Shown here: positions 37,586 through 46,809 of the stretch, one piece after another | Layout of the letters: each line of letters starts with the position of its first letter | Position numbering within the stretch: the first letter of the stretch is position 1 | Assembly (NCBI GenBank): GCA_028285685.1 | Contig: JANQOR010000028.1 | Location: forward strand, 124,001-188,000 | From: Cyclobacteriaceae bacterium | Lineage (GTDB): Bacteria > Bacteroidota > Bacteroidia > Cytophagales > Cyclobacteriaceae | Length of the DNA: 64,000 bases | Direction of reading: 5' to 3' | Program-made: the position numbers and the translations under genes | Notes under the pieces: generated by a model | The model's input: only the letters and a program-made list of their open reading frames with translations | Databases searched by the model: none | Told to the model about the DNA's origin: nothing

Positions 37586-37697
37586 AGTGACATTGTCTGA
37601 TTTGTGCGGTAAGGTAAGTGCTGATATACCGAATGTAAATACCCATTCTCAGGCATTTTTAGCCTTTTTACTAGGTTCTACCCACCTTTGCATCGAT

Positions 37698-38318
37698 ATG
37701 CGAATAGATCCGAAAGAGTACCAAAAATACGATTGGGAGGCACATCACCTGTGTGCTGACTTTAGGGTTGAGGATGTATGGCGATTGCCGGTTACTCTCA
37801 AACCTGAGCATAACTTAAATGAGATACTTGAACAGTTTTGGAATGCTTCTGCAGAAATTGAGTTGAAAGGGCTTGCAGGATGGTTATTTCGCGTCCGTTT
37901 CTTCGTTGGTCGCATTTTTGGTTGGGATGAAAAAGAAACCCATATCACGTTGGTTCCCGGTAGCATTCGTGAGCGCTACGCACAGAAAAAGGGGCTGACT
38001 TTTGAACAGCTTCCCAATCCGGGAAAAGGCAGTTTTGTTCCCGTCTACAACCTAGAGCAAGAATCCCTTTCGGAAATTGAGAATGCCACTGTCCATGCCG
38101 CTATACACCTCGGAAGAGTGCCGATTGAAGATAACAAGTTCACCGTAAACATGACCATTTACGTCAAGCCTAAAGGCACCTTCGGGAATTTATATATGTT
38201 GCTGATCAAGCCGTTTCGCCTGTTGATCGTTTATCCTGCGCTCCTAAGAATGATCAAAAGGCGATGGGAACACCATCAAGACAAAAAGAAAACTTCTGTG
38301 GATCTTTATGATACTTGA
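37698..38318 (+). CDS. DUF2867-like protein
   Basis: A 206-residue soluble protein beginning MRIDPKEYQKYDWEAHHLCA, with WRLPVTLKPEHNLNEILEQF and FVGRIFGWDEKETHITLVPG, resembling the DUF2867 family (often fused to or near SDR proteins). The ATG at 37698 is chosen. A longer frame back to 37476 would run antisense through the neighbouring lipoprotein's signal sequence and gives unlikely protein. No enzyme motif can be assigned. Confidence 0.65.
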   Translation: MRIDPKEYQKYDWEAHHLCADFRVEDVWRLPVTLKPEHNLNEILEQFWNASAEIELKGLAGWLFRVRFFVGRIFGWDEKETHITLVPGSIRERYAQKKGLTFEQLPNPGKGSFVPVYNLEQESLSEIENATVHAAIHLGRVPIEDNKFTVNMTIYVKPKGTFGNLYMLLIKPFRLLIVYPALLRMIKRRWEHHQDKKKTSVDLYDT

Positions 38319-38438
38319 CATATCACCGAACGATAAATGGAGAATTTCAACTTCTTCTTTGTATTTTCGTTGTCCTCCTAATCGAATACGTACGGTCTCC
38401 TTGTGAATTTTTTGTATTTGACAAACAATGTAAAGGCG

Positions 38439-38609
38439 ATGAATTGGTATAAAAGGTCTAGAATTTTATTGGCGACTATTCTTATTGTTTCACTCATTCC
38501 ACTCTACGGATGCGAAGAAGAAGATCCCGAAGAGATTACTTGTCCAAATGGGAAGTACGCGTGCGATGGCATCTGCATCAACGATTTCGAGGACTGTGAG
38601 TCCAACTAG
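38439..38609 (+). CDS. Small Cys-rich lipoprotein
   Basis: A 56-residue lipoprotein: signal ILLATILIVSLIPLYGC with lipid Cys, then an acidic spacer and a compact Cys-rich end (CPNGKYACDGICINDFEDC). The four or five Cys could form a small knot resembling low-complexity repeat modules of eukaryotic-like domains. The ATG at 38439 is preferred to one at 38403, because it gives a normal signal length. Function unknown. Confidence 0.6.
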   Translation: MNWYKRSRILLATILIVSLIPLYGCEEEDPEEITCPNGKYACDGICINDFEDCESN

Positions 38610-38644
38610 TCAACGCTTCTATTTTAAGTAGGAAAAGGTTAGGA

Positions 38645-39295
38645 CTATTCTTCAACGAGCCATAACTCATCATCTTCAATGATGGCTACAAAGCCATGCT
38701 GAATCGTATAGTAGAATCGTATGTTCCCATTACCTGTAAGCGATGACTCATATACATTGTTAAATACCCTTCCTCGAATTGTCAATTCTTGATACAGGGT
38801 ATCAAATTTGTTATTTGAGAAGGGCCCTGTGGAATTGTCATCAAATGGATCGGCTAGAGCAATATCGCTAATGACAGTATAGTCCTCTACGAAATGTACT
38901 GAAAGCACATCCACCAGTTGGCCCTGTAAGACTTGGGTTCCTAAGCTCACTGTCAGGAAGTCACGCTCCGACAAACTCAATAGTGTGGAAACTAGCTCTG
39001 TGTCGTAGTAGCTATAGATACGATCATAGGGTTCAACGTCACATACTCCTACTTCCTCAAAAGGTGTTTGCATGATTACCTCATTGTTGGCAATCTCATA
39101 ACTTAGTACCTCCCCGGAGGCATTTTGAAATCTTAGCGCATTTATTGATTGATAGTGCTGCGGATAGATAGTCCTGGAGTGTTCTTTCAGTTCATGGAAT
39201 CCACGGTACTCACCAAATTCATCGCAACTTCCCAAGAGCGAACACGAGGAGGCAACAAGCGGAACGGCTAAGAAAAGTATGGCTTTGTTCATCAT
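38645..39295 (-). CDS. Hypothetical lipoprotein
   Basis: A 216-residue lipoprotein with signal KAILFLAVPLVASSC and a beta-rich body (VIMQTPFEEVGVCDVEPYDR, IRGRVFNNVYESSLTGNGNI), a common Bacteroidota type. A second nearby Met makes the start uncertain by one codon. No function can be assigned. Confidence 0.65.
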   Translation of the reverse strand: MMNKAILFLAVPLVASSCSLLGSCDEFGEYRGFHELKEHSRTIYPQHYQSINALRFQNASGEVLSYEIANNEVIMQTPFEEVGVCDVEPYDRIYSYYDTELVSTLLSLSERDFLTVSLGTQVLQGQLVDVLSVHFVEDYTVISDIALADPFDDNSTGPFSNNKFDTLYQELTIRGRVFNNVYESSLTGNGNIRFYYTIQHGFVAIIEDDELWLVEE

Positions 39296-39476
39296 TTCAG
39301 GTGGTTAATTAGTTATGTACTATGAATTAGTCATTGAACGACCTACATACACCCAAAGAAGAAAATGAAAAGGTCATGGAGCAGATCATAAAGGTATTTG
39401 CTTACATCCGTAAAACTTGCTTTGATGACATGGTAAATCCGTGTAGTATTGCGGACCGCAAAAAACAAGCCCACAG

Positions 39477-39722
39477 ATGTTCGAATTCTTTAAGAAGAAA
39501 CCAAAGGAAAAGGAACCACCGCAACTTTTGGACCTTGACGGCAACCTAATTAGCGAAGGGGACGAGGTAATCTCACAGCGGTACGACCTTGGGAAGTGCA
39601 CAGTCGAGCTTGAAGGCCTACAGTTTTTCTATGTCTCCCAGGATTCGGGGAAAAAAATCAGCTACGTCAAGATGATCGACGCGATCACTGGCAATCAGAA
39701 GGTTAAGAAAGTGGTGAAATAG
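39477..39722 (+). CDS. Small hypothetical protein
   Basis: An 81-residue cytoplasmic protein starting MFEFFKKKPKEKEPPQLLDL, basic at its N-terminus, then a small beta-rich domain (GDEVISQRYDLGKCTVELEGLQFFYVS) reminiscent of KOW/SH3-like folds. The family is not recognised. It is followed by an array of 7-bp repeats. Confidence 0.6.
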   Translation: MFEFFKKKPKEKEPPQLLDLDGNLISEGDEVISQRYDLGKCTVELEGLQFFYVSQDSGKKISYVKMIDAITGNQKVKKVVK

Positions 39723-39723
39723 G

Positions 39724-39762
39724 GGAATTAGGAATTGAGAATTAATAATTAGAGTTGATAAT
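39724..39762. repeat. Short AT-rich heptamer-like repeat
   Basis: An imperfect run of GAATTAG, GAATTGA, GAATTAA and AATTAGA units after the 81-residue gene. It is related to longer runs near 41,030, 51,030, 51,620 and, on the other strand, 52,847. Confidence 0.65.
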
Positions 39763-39892
39763 CCATTAATCGAACTTCTACCTTATACAGTCCGGGGGCA
39801 CGTGGACCACAATAACTAACTAAGGCAGATTTTATAGTAATTGACGGTTTTTAATTAAATTTCGTTCAAGCAAATCCGTTAAGAGATCCACT

Positions 39893-41014
39893 ATGAAAAA
39901 AATATCCACATTAATACTAGCAAGTTTTCTACTAGCGTGTCAAACTCACGAGGAGGTTGTTCCAATTCTATTAGATGCCACTTCCAGCATACCAAGTGGA
40001 AGCTCATCAAGTTGCGAAGGAATATTAGTCCATCTTAAGGTTTACAATCTACAAGATCCTGATGATCTGTCAACGGGTTATTCCCACACTGACATTGAAG
40101 CATCCATGGCTACCTTAGCAGCCAACTTTGCACCTCATGATATATCCTTTGATTATTCAATAATTGATTTTCCTTCTCCCCATTATTTTACTACTAATCC
40201 AACTTATCATCCCTTCTATTATCGCGACGGCCCCTACTGGAGTGAGTTAATGACTGAGGAAGATTCAGACGACTTCATTGAAATATTTATGTTCCCTAAC
40301 CATAATGGAACACCTGGATTTCATCTATATCTGCCAGAAACTGCTTTTGCCGTAGCAGGGATGATTGAGAATCAGCCAGTCATCAATACGAATATTGTTA
40401 CTCACGAAATGGGTAATGTTTTGGGGCTTATCGACTTATCAGATTCGCAGTGCGAAGGGGGTGACTGCTGTGTAAATGGCCATGGGAACTATATGGGCGA
40501 TGTCAGTTCAGATCCCATAGCCTGCCTAGATTTTTTCTATGATTGGCAGGTTGATAACATGCAGCAAAACCTCTTGAGTAGCTCAACCTATGAAGATTTG
40601 TCTGAGACATGCTGTCACTATTCTCATTGGAGTTTGAGCGGGCTACCAGGATCAACTTTGGCAATGGGAAGTCCTGTAAATTATGTGGTCAATGAGGTAG
40701 GTAGCGAAGAGCTGATAGAGCCAAATACTATCGTTAGCTTGCGAGTGTATGCTGAATGCCCGTTAAATGTATATTTTGATGGTACGGCTCACGGAGTTCC
40801 CGCAAATAGTTACCGTGATTTTCAGTTTAACGGGTATTCTTCTTGTACCTTGGAACCTTCGATTTCTCTGCCAGAAATAAAGTTCTATTCACTGACCATG
40901 GGTCCTTTTGGCTCTCTTTGTGGCCCCTCAGATCTCGACGTAACTGTTAAGTTGCAAAGTGTTTCTGCAGGTCATACACTACAGTCATCCCAGCATACTT
41001 TTCGCATTTATTAG
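39893..41014 (+). CDS. Lipoprotein with degenerate metalloprotease-like domain
   Basis: A 373-residue lipoprotein (signal TLILASFLLAC). The domain around residue 171 resembles the M43/metzincin zinc site but reads H171EMGNVLGLID181, where HExxHxxGxxH would be expected: the second and third His are Asn and Asp. A following Cys-rich segment and GNYMGD echo the NYM Met-turn segment of the intact M43 protease at 11,304. Catalytic zinc binding is therefore doubtful; a binding role or altered metal use is possible. Confidence 0.7.
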   Translation: MKKISTLILASFLLACQTHEEVVPILLDATSSIPSGSSSSCEGILVHLKVYNLQDPDDLSTGYSHTDIEASMATLAANFAPHDISFDYSIIDFPSPHYFTTNPTYHPFYYRDGPYWSELMTEEDSDDFIEIFMFPNHNGTPGFHLYLPETAFAVAGMIENQPVINTNIVTHEMGNVLGLIDLSDSQCEGGDCCVNGHGNYMGDVSSDPIACLDFFYDWQVDNMQQNLLSSSTYEDLSETCCHYSHWSLSGLPGSTLAMGSPVNYVVNEVGSEELIEPNTIVSLRVYAECPLNVYFDGTAHGVPANSYRDFQFNGYSSCTLEPSISLPEIKFYSLTMGPFGSLCGPSDLDVTVKLQSVSAGHTLQSSQHTFRIY

Positions 41015-41029
41015 CGATCATGGAAGTAG

Positions 41030-41068
41030 GAAGTTGAAAATGAGGATGAGAATTAGGAAGTAAGAATT
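41030..41068. repeat. Imperfect AT-rich heptamer-like repeat
   Basis: Runs of GAAGTTGA, GAATTAGG, AAGTAAG and AATTACT units lie between the lipoprotein and permease stops. They belong to the same family as the other GAATTRA-like arrays in the window. Confidence 0.55.
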
Positions 41069-41085
41069 ACTAATTACAAAATTCC

Positions 41086-43656
41086 CTATTCGCTTCTCAG
41101 TGCCTCGACCGGGTTTTCCTTAACCACACCGAAGGCCATGAGGGTGACGGTGAAGAACGTGATCACCAACACTAAAAGGCCCATCACTAGAAAAATCAGC
41201 GGATTGATTGATATGTGATAGGCAAAATCATTCAGCCATTCATCAAAAATGAAATAGCAAACACCCGAAGAAATAACTACTGCAATGAGGACTGGAAGAA
41301 CGTAGTCCTTATTGAAGTAAATAAGTAGATTGGTAATGGTTGCTCCCAAGACTTTCCGTATGCCTAATTCTTTCGTACGTGTGGTAGTTTGAAATGCAGT
41401 AACCCCGATCAACCCGAGGACGGACAGTACTATCGCGATCGAGGTAAGAAGGGTGCTTATAGCAGATGTTTGTTGGTCACTTTTATAAGCTCTCTGAATA
41501 TCTTCATCAAGAAACGCATAGTCAAGTGGTTTATCCGGCATAAATTCCTCCCACACAGTCTCAATCCACTCAAGTGCTTTCCTCGTTTCCCTAAGATTTA
41601 TCTTCACCAGGATATTTAGGTTTACATACTGTCTTCTTTCTCGCATGAATAGCATCTGAGGGCTCATCTCTTGGTGTAGCGAGAAGAAGTTGAAGTCAGC
41701 ATATACTCCTCTTATGGCATATTCCGATGGATTGGCTGACTCCGGACGGATCTTTATTTTTTTACCAATTGGATCTTCCCATTTTAAATTTTTTATCATG
41801 GTTTCGTTAACAAGAAGTGAGACTTCGGGATGCTCATCTTCGTTGAAGAAGGGTCCGTATTTTCCTTCCACTCCCAAAACGTTCAAATACTCCAAATCGG
41901 TCCCTAACGTCAGCGCATCATCAAACGTGATGTCAAAGCCTTCGGGCTGGTAAGTCATTGGGTAATCCTCGTCTCCAGGTGCATACCCTTGAGAGACACC
42001 TGTGATGTAAGACTTGCTCGCAAGTCTGCTCTTAAATGCTTTGATCCGGTCTACTCCATCCAAGGACCAGGCACGCTTCAACTTCAATACCCCTTCTTTA
42101 TCAAAACCAATGTCTCGCTCAGAGATGTAGGTGAGTTGCTGTTTTACAAGAAGTGCACCGGAACTTAATGCAATAAGAAAAATGAACTGTAGCGTCACCA
42201 ATGCCTTTCGCACTGGGATCCGATTCTTTACAAACTTAAATTCCTGCTTAAACAGGTTCAAGGCACTAATGCGTGTCATTACAACCGATGGATAAATTCC
42301 GCTAATAAGGCCGCATGCGACTGCTATTGTAGTGATGATACTAGCAAGCCTAACATCGTACAACTGATCATTTTGAAATTGGATGTCGACAAAGGAATTG
42401 AAAAACGGAAGTGCAATCGAATTGATGGAATAGACAAAAAGCAGGCTAATCAGGCACAAACAAAGTGATTCCATCAAGAATTGCCTGGTCAGATCACCTC
42501 TACTACTACCAAGCACTTTTCTCACCGCCATCTCCTTCTTCCTTCGGGTGAAAATGGCAGTAGATAGATTCGTGAAATTGATACAGGAAATTAAGAGGAC
42601 AATGATAGCAATGGTGCTATACATTTCCATTTGTTCCCTGCTCCCGCCAGGACTTAAATCGAAGGTAAAATTGGGACCCAGGTGAATATCCTCAATATTT
42701 TGAAGCTTCACTTCAGCGACTGTGTTGTCCTCAAATGTCAAAGCGGTGGTTTGAATATCATTTTCTACCCGCTGTGTATCGACATTTTTGTTGAGTATGA
42801 AGTATACCAAAGCCGAGCTCTTGGTTGCAAAGTAGTCATCACTGATCAGCAGGATATCACATGCCATGTGCGTATTGGTGGGAAGATCTTTGAAAACACC
42901 GGAAACGTTTACCAATAGACTATCGAAGTGAACTGACTTACCGATGGGATTTACATCGCCAAAGTATTTATGCGCATGGGACTCGCTAATTACAATCGAG
43001 TTTGTTTCTGCGGTTGCAGTTTTCCTGTCACCAAATTTCAAGGCATAGCCAAATACGTCAAAGAATTTCGCTCCTGATTCAAGGACCAATACCTTGGACT
43101 CACTAAAACGCTTCCCTTCAACCGTTACATAGCGGTCGGCAACACGCGATATTCTGGTAGCAGTATTCGTCCAGGAATAATCACCATCCGTGATCTTCTT
43201 TGCATTGTTAACGTCAATGTGCGGAAACCAGGGGCCGTAGGTTCTTTTTACGGTAACTCTGTATATGTCCTTTGAATTGGGGTGAAATTGATCATAGCTT
43301 GTTTCATGTGTGATATAAAGCAAAACAAAAAGAGTAACCGATAGTCCCAAAGTCATTCCCACCAGGTTTAAGGTATAGAATACCGCATTCCTCCGCATCG
43401 ATCTCACAAAAACCACCATCAAGTTTTTAAGCAGTGTGAATGTTGTCATTTTATAGGTTAGTTGATTGCGCTTGAGAATGCCAGGTCTCAAAAACCTGAT
43501 GACATTATAGGTGAGCAACAAACCCGAATAAAAGCTGGACTTAGATGCACTGTTGATTTCATATTGCTCTTCCAGATCTCCTATCACAGATTCCTGAAGT
43601 TCTTCAGGGCAGAAAATCTTTAGCAAACGAATGGATCTCCTTTTGTCGAATTCCAT
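41086..43656 (-). CDS. ABC transporter permease, FtsX/MacB type with N-terminal prefix domain
   Basis: An 856-residue inner-membrane permease with a duplicated MacB-periplasmic-core plus FtsX layout. A short cytoplasmic prefix (FCPEELQESVIGDLEEQYEI) resembles the permease-prefix domain. TM1 is near residue 100, the first FtsX block holds SCINFTNLSTAIFTRRKKEMAVRKVLG, and the second holds GVTAFQTTTRTKELGIRKVLG. It ends NPVEALRSE. It starts 3 nt after the PadR stop, so it is regulated with that repressor. The ATPase partner is not in the window. MacB-like systems power peptide or lipid export rather than uptake. Confidence 0.92.
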   Translation of the reverse strand: MEFDKRRSIRLLKIFCPEELQESVIGDLEEQYEINSASKSSFYSGLLLTYNVIRFLRPGILKRNQLTYKMTTFTLLKNLMVVFVRSMRRNAVFYTLNLVGMTLGLSVTLFVLLYITHETSYDQFHPNSKDIYRVTVKRTYGPWFPHIDVNNAKKITDGDYSWTNTATRISRVADRYVTVEGKRFSESKVLVLESGAKFFDVFGYALKFGDRKTATAETNSIVISESHAHKYFGDVNPIGKSVHFDSLLVNVSGVFKDLPTNTHMACDILLISDDYFATKSSALVYFILNKNVDTQRVENDIQTTALTFEDNTVAEVKLQNIEDIHLGPNFTFDLSPGGSREQMEMYSTIAIIVLLISCINFTNLSTAIFTRRKKEMAVRKVLGSSRGDLTRQFLMESLCLCLISLLFVYSINSIALPFFNSFVDIQFQNDQLYDVRLASIITTIAVACGLISGIYPSVVMTRISALNLFKQEFKFVKNRIPVRKALVTLQFIFLIALSSGALLVKQQLTYISERDIGFDKEGVLKLKRAWSLDGVDRIKAFKSRLASKSYITGVSQGYAPGDEDYPMTYQPEGFDITFDDALTLGTDLEYLNVLGVEGKYGPFFNEDEHPEVSLLVNETMIKNLKWEDPIGKKIKIRPESANPSEYAIRGVYADFNFFSLHQEMSPQMLFMRERRQYVNLNILVKINLRETRKALEWIETVWEEFMPDKPLDYAFLDEDIQRAYKSDQQTSAISTLLTSIAIVLSVLGLIGVTAFQTTTRTKELGIRKVLGATITNLLIYFNKDYVLPVLIAVVISSGVCYFIFDEWLNDFAYHISINPLIFLVMGLLVLVITFFTVTLMAFGVVKENPVEALRSE

Positions 43657-43659
43657 GGA

Positions 43660-43986
43660 TCAGGAAAGTTTAAATTCAGGGATCAAATTCCAGATGGAGA
43701 TTCGCTTTTCCCTTGTCTCCTTCAATAAAGCGTAACCAGAGTTGGTCAACTCAAATATTCGCTTCCTGCGTCCGCCTCGGGATGAGGTGACACCACCCAT
43801 GTAGGAAGAGACAAGACCTTTGTCCTCCAGCCGATAAAGAGTGACATGAACTGCGCTCAGATTCACTCTTCTATTCATTCGATGTTTAATCTCTTCCGCT
43901 ATATGAATTCCATACGCATCCTCCTTCAAGACCAAACACATCAGCATTACGAGCTCTTCAAATTCACCAAGTATCATCCCTTTCAT
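43660..43986 (-). CDS. PadR-family transcriptional regulator
   Basis: A 108-residue winged-helix repressor with LGEFEELVMLMCLVLKEDAYG and the DNA-recognition region LSAVHVTLYRLEDKGLVSSY, then a wing with GGRRKRIFELT. PadR proteins repress neighbouring transporters or stress genes until a ligand or signal binds. It precedes the permease gene by 3 nt and probably controls this pair. Two 13-bp direct repeats upstream of its start are candidate operators. Confidence 0.9.
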   Translation of the reverse strand: MKGMILGEFEELVMLMCLVLKEDAYGIHIAEEIKHRMNRRVNLSAVHVTLYRLEDKGLVSSYMGGVTSSRGGRRKRIFELTNSGYALLKETREKRISIWNLIPEFKLS

Positions 43987-43996
43987 TTCTATACAT

Positions 43997-44035
43997 TTTG
44001 TTAAAGAAATATTTGTTTATACTTTGTTAAAGAAA
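43997..44035. promoter_or_regulatory. Paired 13-bp direct repeats upstream of padR
   Basis: TTTGTTAAAGAAA occurs identically at 43997-44009 and 44023-44035, a period of 26 bp. It lies 11-49 bp upstream of the padR start. It could be the operator of PadR or a -33/-7-like promoter duplication; this is inferred from position. Confidence 0.5.
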
Positions 44036-44136
44036 AAAAGGTTTCAGCTTTCATGCCGATTTTAGAATATCAGAGTGATTTCGACTATGGTTAAGAGAGG
44101 TGATTTTGCTCTATACGGAGCTGAACAGAACCATAA

Positions 44137-46389
44137 TTAATTGAGAACTTCCAAAATCAGGTCCGTCATTTCGAACCTTGGGAAGTCGCCGGTATTGGAC
44201 AGTAATATGATTGATATCCCTTCATCGGGTTGCTTTAAAAACATTGAGTAGAATCCGGTAGATGTGCCAGGATGATAGACAAGCTTGTGCTTCTTAGAAT
44301 ACTCAAAGAAGTATTTATCTATCATCCAGCCGTACCCGTACTCGGCTTTCCAATCCATGTACGCTGCCCTGGGAGTCATGGCCATATCTACAAGCAACGG
44401 ATCAATGATATTTCCACTTTCTAATGCATTGCTCCATTTTAAGAGGTCACCTGTAGTGGATATAATACCTCCAGCACCAACCGAATTCTCCATCGGGTGT
44501 TCAGGTTCGGGTTTACCATAGTAATAACCCACGACCGGTAGTTGATCATCGGTATTCACACCGAAGCTAGTGTTTACCATTCCCAGAGGTTCGAAGATTT
44601 TCTCTTCAAGCAAATGTGAAAATGATTTCCCACCTACTGCTTCGGCAATTTTGGCAAGAAGGACATATCCGGAATTACTGTAAGCAAATGAGCTACCTGG
44701 TTCAAATTCCAGAGAATCGCTACAAAAATTCAGCACAAGTTCATCTATTGAATAGCTGTTTTTATAAATACTGACCAGGTCTTCGGCATTCGATAGATAA
44801 TCAGGAATTCCGGATTGATGTGACAAGAGCTGTTCGATCGTCACTTCACCGTTTCCATAATTTGGAATGTACTTCGATATTGGGTCTGAAAGGCTTAGCC
44901 TACCTTCTTTCTGAAGCATCAAAATCAGCATCGACGTAAAGGTCTTACTTGTCGAGCCTATCCTAAATCTACTTTCCTGATCAAGTTGCTGATCTTGATA
45001 GGGATACGATTTCTTCAGGATAACCTTGCCTTCAGAAGCGATCAACGCATTGCCATGAAACAGCTTCTTTTTATGATAAAAAGTCAAGATTGAATCGATA
45101 CGTACCGAAGGTTCTTTAGGGAATTTGTTAAGCTTATGCTCAACCTCCTCCTTAGTATCGTTCGCCTTGTTGTTTTCGATGATGGTACTTGATATTTCAC
45201 CAAAATCTGAATCGGGAAGTACGATGTTGTAGTCCTTCCAAAATAATGAGTCATAAGGCACATTTTGCTGCTCAATCATTTTTCCATAAGGCAAGGCTTC
45301 CTCTTTCGTGATCCTCATGGGATCTTCAACCTTTATTTCACTTATAAGGAAGTCCCCTTTCATATTCAGGACAAAGTTGTAATAGTACCGATCACTCTTG
45401 AAGTGCATATCCGAAGTGAGCGTGACATCATTCATGTAGTACTTTTCCCCCAGCTGAAGATAACGTACTCTTATTTGCTCACCAAGCTTTTTGACCTTAA
45501 TACCTAATAGTTCAGTCAAAGCTCTAAAGGCAACACTTAGTTTGTAGTACTGCAGGCTTTGAGGACTTAGACCATAATTCAGTTCCAAAAAAGCAAAGTC
45601 GTCCTTACTGATATAAAACTTTCCTTCATATCCCAAATCCCGTACACCTTCCTTTTGATCAAACGAAATAAGATAAACCGGTCGCTCATTATACATGAAT
45701 TCTCCTTCCAACACGCACCTATGCTCCTTTAGAAATTTCTTTCTATTAAATATTTTTAGAAACTCCTTGTCATTCACCTGATCCAGACCAAACACACCTT
45801 TTGGAGTGCGCCCAATAAATATCCCATGAGCTTCTCGCTTGTCTGTAATTCCCCGCCATGATTCAAGCCGAAACAAGTCAAGCTCCTTTGGCTCCTTTGC
45901 TCGGTACATATCAAACACTGCCTCCGACAGGTGAACATATTTATCATTTTTCTTTGAAGACAGGCGGTAAAATCCTCTACTTGAATAGGGCTCACTGTAA
46001 TAATTCTTGGAAATGTTAGTGAAGGCATTCTCGAGAATCTTGTTAGCTGTTAGACCAATGATTTCGACCTCCTTCAACACACGCTCCCTCTCCACCATCT
46101 TGATTTCCAATCCGGACGAATTAATGGATGCTAATGAAATAAATTGAGTATGGTAACCTACATATGAAATCCTAAGTGTGTCATTTCGATCTTCTTCGTT
46201 TACAATCAGTCTGAATTCGCCGTTGGCATTACTAATTGTGCCTCTGGTGCCATCGGCAATTGAGAGTGTGGCGTAAGGCAGTGCTTCGTTGCTGGTGGAC
46301 ATTATTACACGACCTTCAATAGTAAATGACTGTGCAAGTAGGTGAATCGAGATTGTAAAAAAGAAAGGAACTAGCAGTAAGGACTTCAT
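44137..46389 (-). CDS. Fusion of carboxypeptidase-regulatory region and serine hydrolase
   Basis: A 750-residue exported protein: signal LLLVPFFFTISIHLLAQ, CarboxypepD_reg-like domain (about 20-110, IEGRVIMSTSNEALPYATLS), a long beta-rich middle (about 115-415) and a C-terminal beta-lactamase-like hydrolase with catalytic S479TSK482, YSN in FAYSNSGYVLL and HPGTSTGF near the end. It corresponds to the adjacent but separate genes at 21,885-23,876 and 23,879-25,615, with domain order reversed. The substrate is unknown. Confidence 0.82.
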   Translation of the reverse strand: MKSLLLVPFFFTISIHLLAQSFTIEGRVIMSTSNEALPYATLSIADGTRGTISNANGEFRLIVNEEDRNDTLRISYVGYHTQFISLASINSSGLEIKMVERERVLKEVEIIGLTANKILENAFTNISKNYYSEPYSSRGFYRLSSKKNDKYVHLSEAVFDMYRAKEPKELDLFRLESWRGITDKREAHGIFIGRTPKGVFGLDQVNDKEFLKIFNRKKFLKEHRCVLEGEFMYNERPVYLISFDQKEGVRDLGYEGKFYISKDDFAFLELNYGLSPQSLQYYKLSVAFRALTELLGIKVKKLGEQIRVRYLQLGEKYYMNDVTLTSDMHFKSDRYYYNFVLNMKGDFLISEIKVEDPMRITKEEALPYGKMIEQQNVPYDSLFWKDYNIVLPDSDFGEISSTIIENNKANDTKEEVEHKLNKFPKEPSVRIDSILTFYHKKKLFHGNALIASEGKVILKKSYPYQDQQLDQESRFRIGSTSKTFTSMLILMLQKEGRLSLSDPISKYIPNYGNGEVTIEQLLSHQSGIPDYLSNAEDLVSIYKNSYSIDELVLNFCSDSLEFEPGSSFAYSNSGYVLLAKIAEAVGGKSFSHLLEEKIFEPLGMVNTSFGVNTDDQLPVVGYYYGKPEPEHPMENSVGAGGIISTTGDLLKWSNALESGNIIDPLLVDMAMTPRAAYMDWKAEYGYGWMIDKYFFEYSKKHKLVYHPGTSTGFYSMFLKQPDEGISIILLSNTGDFPRFEMTDLILEVLN

Positions 46390-46532
46390 TAAGGTTTGCT
46401 GTCGAAAGGCTGCAATATCTCCTTCAGGTAGTTGATCGCAGACCGTTTAACCTTCTTTAACTGACGAGTTAACAAGCTTTAACTTCACGCTGATTCTAAG
46501 AGTCCACTAATGTTTCAGACAGGATGTCTCTT

Positions 46533-46796
46533 TCATTTCGTGTTATGAGGCTGATTATCGTGCTTCGAGGGTATTCGATCAATTATATATTCAGCTAGTT
46601 GAACAAATAGTGAAAAGAAAATGATGATTGGAATCCCGCAAATCCCAAAGATGAAGATGATGCTGGCCACACTCGCAGATATTTCAGTACCAGAATACGC
46701 AGAGTACCAATTTAGTCCCCAGAATATTAAGCACAACGCAACCCAAGAAACCATCGCAAACAAGTAGAACCTGAAATATTTCTTCCTTTTTGCCAT
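46533..46796 (-). CDS. Small membrane protein, two spans
   Basis: An 87-residue protein with two hydrophobic spans (FYLFAMVSWVALCLIFWGLN and ASIIFIFGICGIPIIIFFSLF) and a polar C-terminus. No family is recognised. It starts 13 nt after the stop of the phosphatase-like lipoprotein gene on the same strand. Confidence 0.6.
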   Translation of the reverse strand: MAKRKKYFRFYLFAMVSWVALCLIFWGLNWYSAYSGTEISASVASIIFIFGICGIPIIIFFSLFVQLAEYIIDRIPSKHDNQPHNTK

Positions 46797-46809
46797 TTAT
46801 TCAGTGAGA

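Noticed and set aside
37476..37697. Longer N-terminus for the DUF2867-like gene
   Set aside because: The added codons run antisense through the signal region of the neighbouring lipoprotein and give implausible protein; the ATG at 37698 starts the recognisable part.
39334..39549. A 71-codon + strand frame before the small hypothetical gene
   Set aside because: It overlaps the better-supported 81-codon gene in another frame, uses a TTG start and becomes low-complexity (Arg/Asn-rich) in the overlap.
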